From assembly GCF_011397635.1 (NCBI RefSeq), contig NC_064771.1:16059379-16123378 (forward strand): 64,000 bases of DNA. Direction: 5' to 3'. Every line of letters starts with the position of its first letter. Positions within the stretch are counted from its first letter, which is position 1. This document shows, one piece after another, positions 62,844-64,000 of the stretch. Both the position numbers and the translations under genes were made by a program. Under the pieces are notes generated by a model. The model saw nothing but the letters and a program-made list of their open reading frames with translations, was not told the DNA's origin and searched no databases. This DNA comes from Epinephelus fuscoguttatus (lineage: Eukaryota > Chordata > Actinopteri > Perciformes > Serranidae).

Positions 62844-62857
62844 CCACCAGATGGCAC
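62844..62857 (+). promoter_or_regulatory. CTCF-like motif
   Basis: CCACCAGATGGCAC fits every position of the core consensus CCASYAGRKGGCRS. CTCF sites mark insulators and loop anchors. Such motifs also spread with transposons, so occupancy is not implied. Confidence 0.4.
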
Positions 62858-63740
62858 TATTGTATCTGTCAAACCTTGTTGTTTTCTCTTATCATGGTCC
62901 AGTATACTGTAACTGTACATAAATTATGGTGAACCCACAATCACTGAACCAGTGGGCACCTGTGTAGATCTAGAACGCTTCAGAAAAGACAAAACTCACA
63001 CCTCTCTAACTGCTGCCACAGGCACCACAATTTAAAAAGCCATCTGAATGTCATAATAGTATTTTTTTTGTCCATTTTTCCAGCCTATTAATGGCAAGAT
63101 GAAAGCCACAGGTCTTCCACGGGAGACGAGTCACGATGGCCAGTAAACACACAGGATGACCACAGACATCACAAGTCATTTAAAGGAAAATATCCTCTCA
63201 AAAGACCAAGATTTCAGAAAGGATTGTACTTTTAAGCACTTTCAATTTCCATTTCCCTCTTATGATGTGAGAGGAAATGCCTGTTTCCTCTAGACCTCCG
63301 TTATGTATGATTTGGAGACAGTTTTGTGCAATTGGCCGGACTCATACATGAACTAAAAGCTGTGTTACATCAGTATAAAAAAAACACTAATGAAGGAATT
63401 CCAGTTCCCGGAATAAAACTCTTGAATTGTGTTACTTTGGAGGTTTCTGCTGAAAATGTCATTGCATAATAGCAAATAGATAGTCATCCTCAACTACTTT
63501 CACAGTTTTCTTTTTTGTATTTCATTAAAACACTTCAACATTTCATTTTTTTCATATTTCTTTTACTACTTTTATATTGAGTCATTTTAAGGTGGATTTT
63601 GTGTGAAAAATACTATAAAAAAATAAAGCTGATTATAATTTTAAGACACAAATTGTCAAAGTAAAACAGAAAATCCACATTATGTTTAAATTCAATGTAT
63701 AATCATTATCAATTACTGCAATTTGGATCCAGGCAGGCTT

Positions 63741-63778
63741 AAAAAACAAACAAAAAAACAAAAAAACAAAAAAACAAG
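63741..63778. repeat. A-rich repeat with C interruptions
   Basis: Runs of five to seven A separated by single C. Confidence 0.9.
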
Positions 63779-64000
63779 GCTTTGTGAATTTACATGTGAA
63801 ATTCGTGGAAGCTTGTCAGTCATCGTGAGACTTCTTCAAAATGAACAAAAACGGGAAATCCCTCCACAGGGCCATACTATATATAAGACCTTAAGTGTGC
63901 TATAAATCATGGATAGCGTTCACTTGAGGTCAATACTTGAGACATTCCTCAACAGAGGCCATGAACATCCTGATTGGTGAGTAGTGGTGAGGTAATGTTT

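Larger units (their letters stand above)
51986..64000. other. Gene-poor region to the window end
   Basis: No gene is supported. It contains foldback repeats (53,533-53,756; 60,035-60,567; 61,061-61,222), repeats with cctaaacctaacc wording (about 54,100-54,370), a CA microsatellite, one tRNA-derived SINE (58,087-58,452), a dispersed repeat near 61,565, an AT-rich stretch (about 62,150-62,600), a CTCF-like motif (62,844-62,857) and an A-rich repeat (63,741-63,778). Non-repetitive stretches near 57,430-57,560 and 59,690-59,900 remain unexplained. Confidence 0.5.

Noticed and set aside
1-64000. CRISPR array, phage, operon or other prokaryotic system
   Set aside because: There are no spaced direct repeats or dense gene strings; gene structure is plainly vertebrate.

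Overview
The window reads as nuclear DNA of a bony fish, probably a percomorph teleost. Genes are interrupted by GT-AG introns, three vertebrate gene families can be read through, and the spaces between them carry Tc1-like transposons, hAT-like and foldback elements, a tRNA-derived SINE and many CA/GT microsatellites. These repeat families are ones I associate with teleost genomes; that species-level impression is recalled knowledge, not a search result.

Layout: 1-17,357 is gene-poor, with microsatellites, a hAT-like element with a visible 8-bp target duplication (5,004-5,345), a degenerate Tc1-like element (about 10,608-12,093), an inverted-repeat element flanked by TTAA (14,236-14,770) and foldback repeats. 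17,358-18,215 (minus) is an intronless connexin coding region, most like GJD3. 18,547-20,057 is a Tc1-like transposon with clean ends and a dead transposase. 21,384-34,379 (minus) is a complete DNA topoisomerase II alpha gene; I reconstructed 35 coding exons whose phases all join, giving a 1,579-residue protein with every catalytic residue present. Its promoter at 34,430-34,720 has several CCAAT boxes, mostly inverted. 34,720-46,340 has no gene I can recognise. About 46,340-51,548 (plus) is an LRRC3-family gene with a non-coding first exon, a 4.1-kb intron and one coding exon. 51,549-64,000 has no gene I can recognise.

The genes are not an operon and act independently: a gap-junction channel, a chromosome-disentangling enzyme and a small leucine-rich-repeat membrane protein. 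Their linkage is informative. GJD3, TOP2A and LRRC3C all lie on human 17q21, and TOP2B and LRRC3B lie together on human 3p24, so this looks like the 17q21-type copy of an old vertebrate duplication. That supports the names top2a, gjd3-like and lrrc3c-like.

I found no CRISPR array, no standalone tRNA or rRNA gene, no viral gene and no clear sign of an undescribed multi-gene system. The most useful leads are upstream ORFs in the lrrc3-family leader, the promoter architecture and tandem splice acceptors of top2a, a microexon-like sequence at 39,143-39,170, several transposons with definable boundaries, and a few non-repetitive stretches that may be regulatory.
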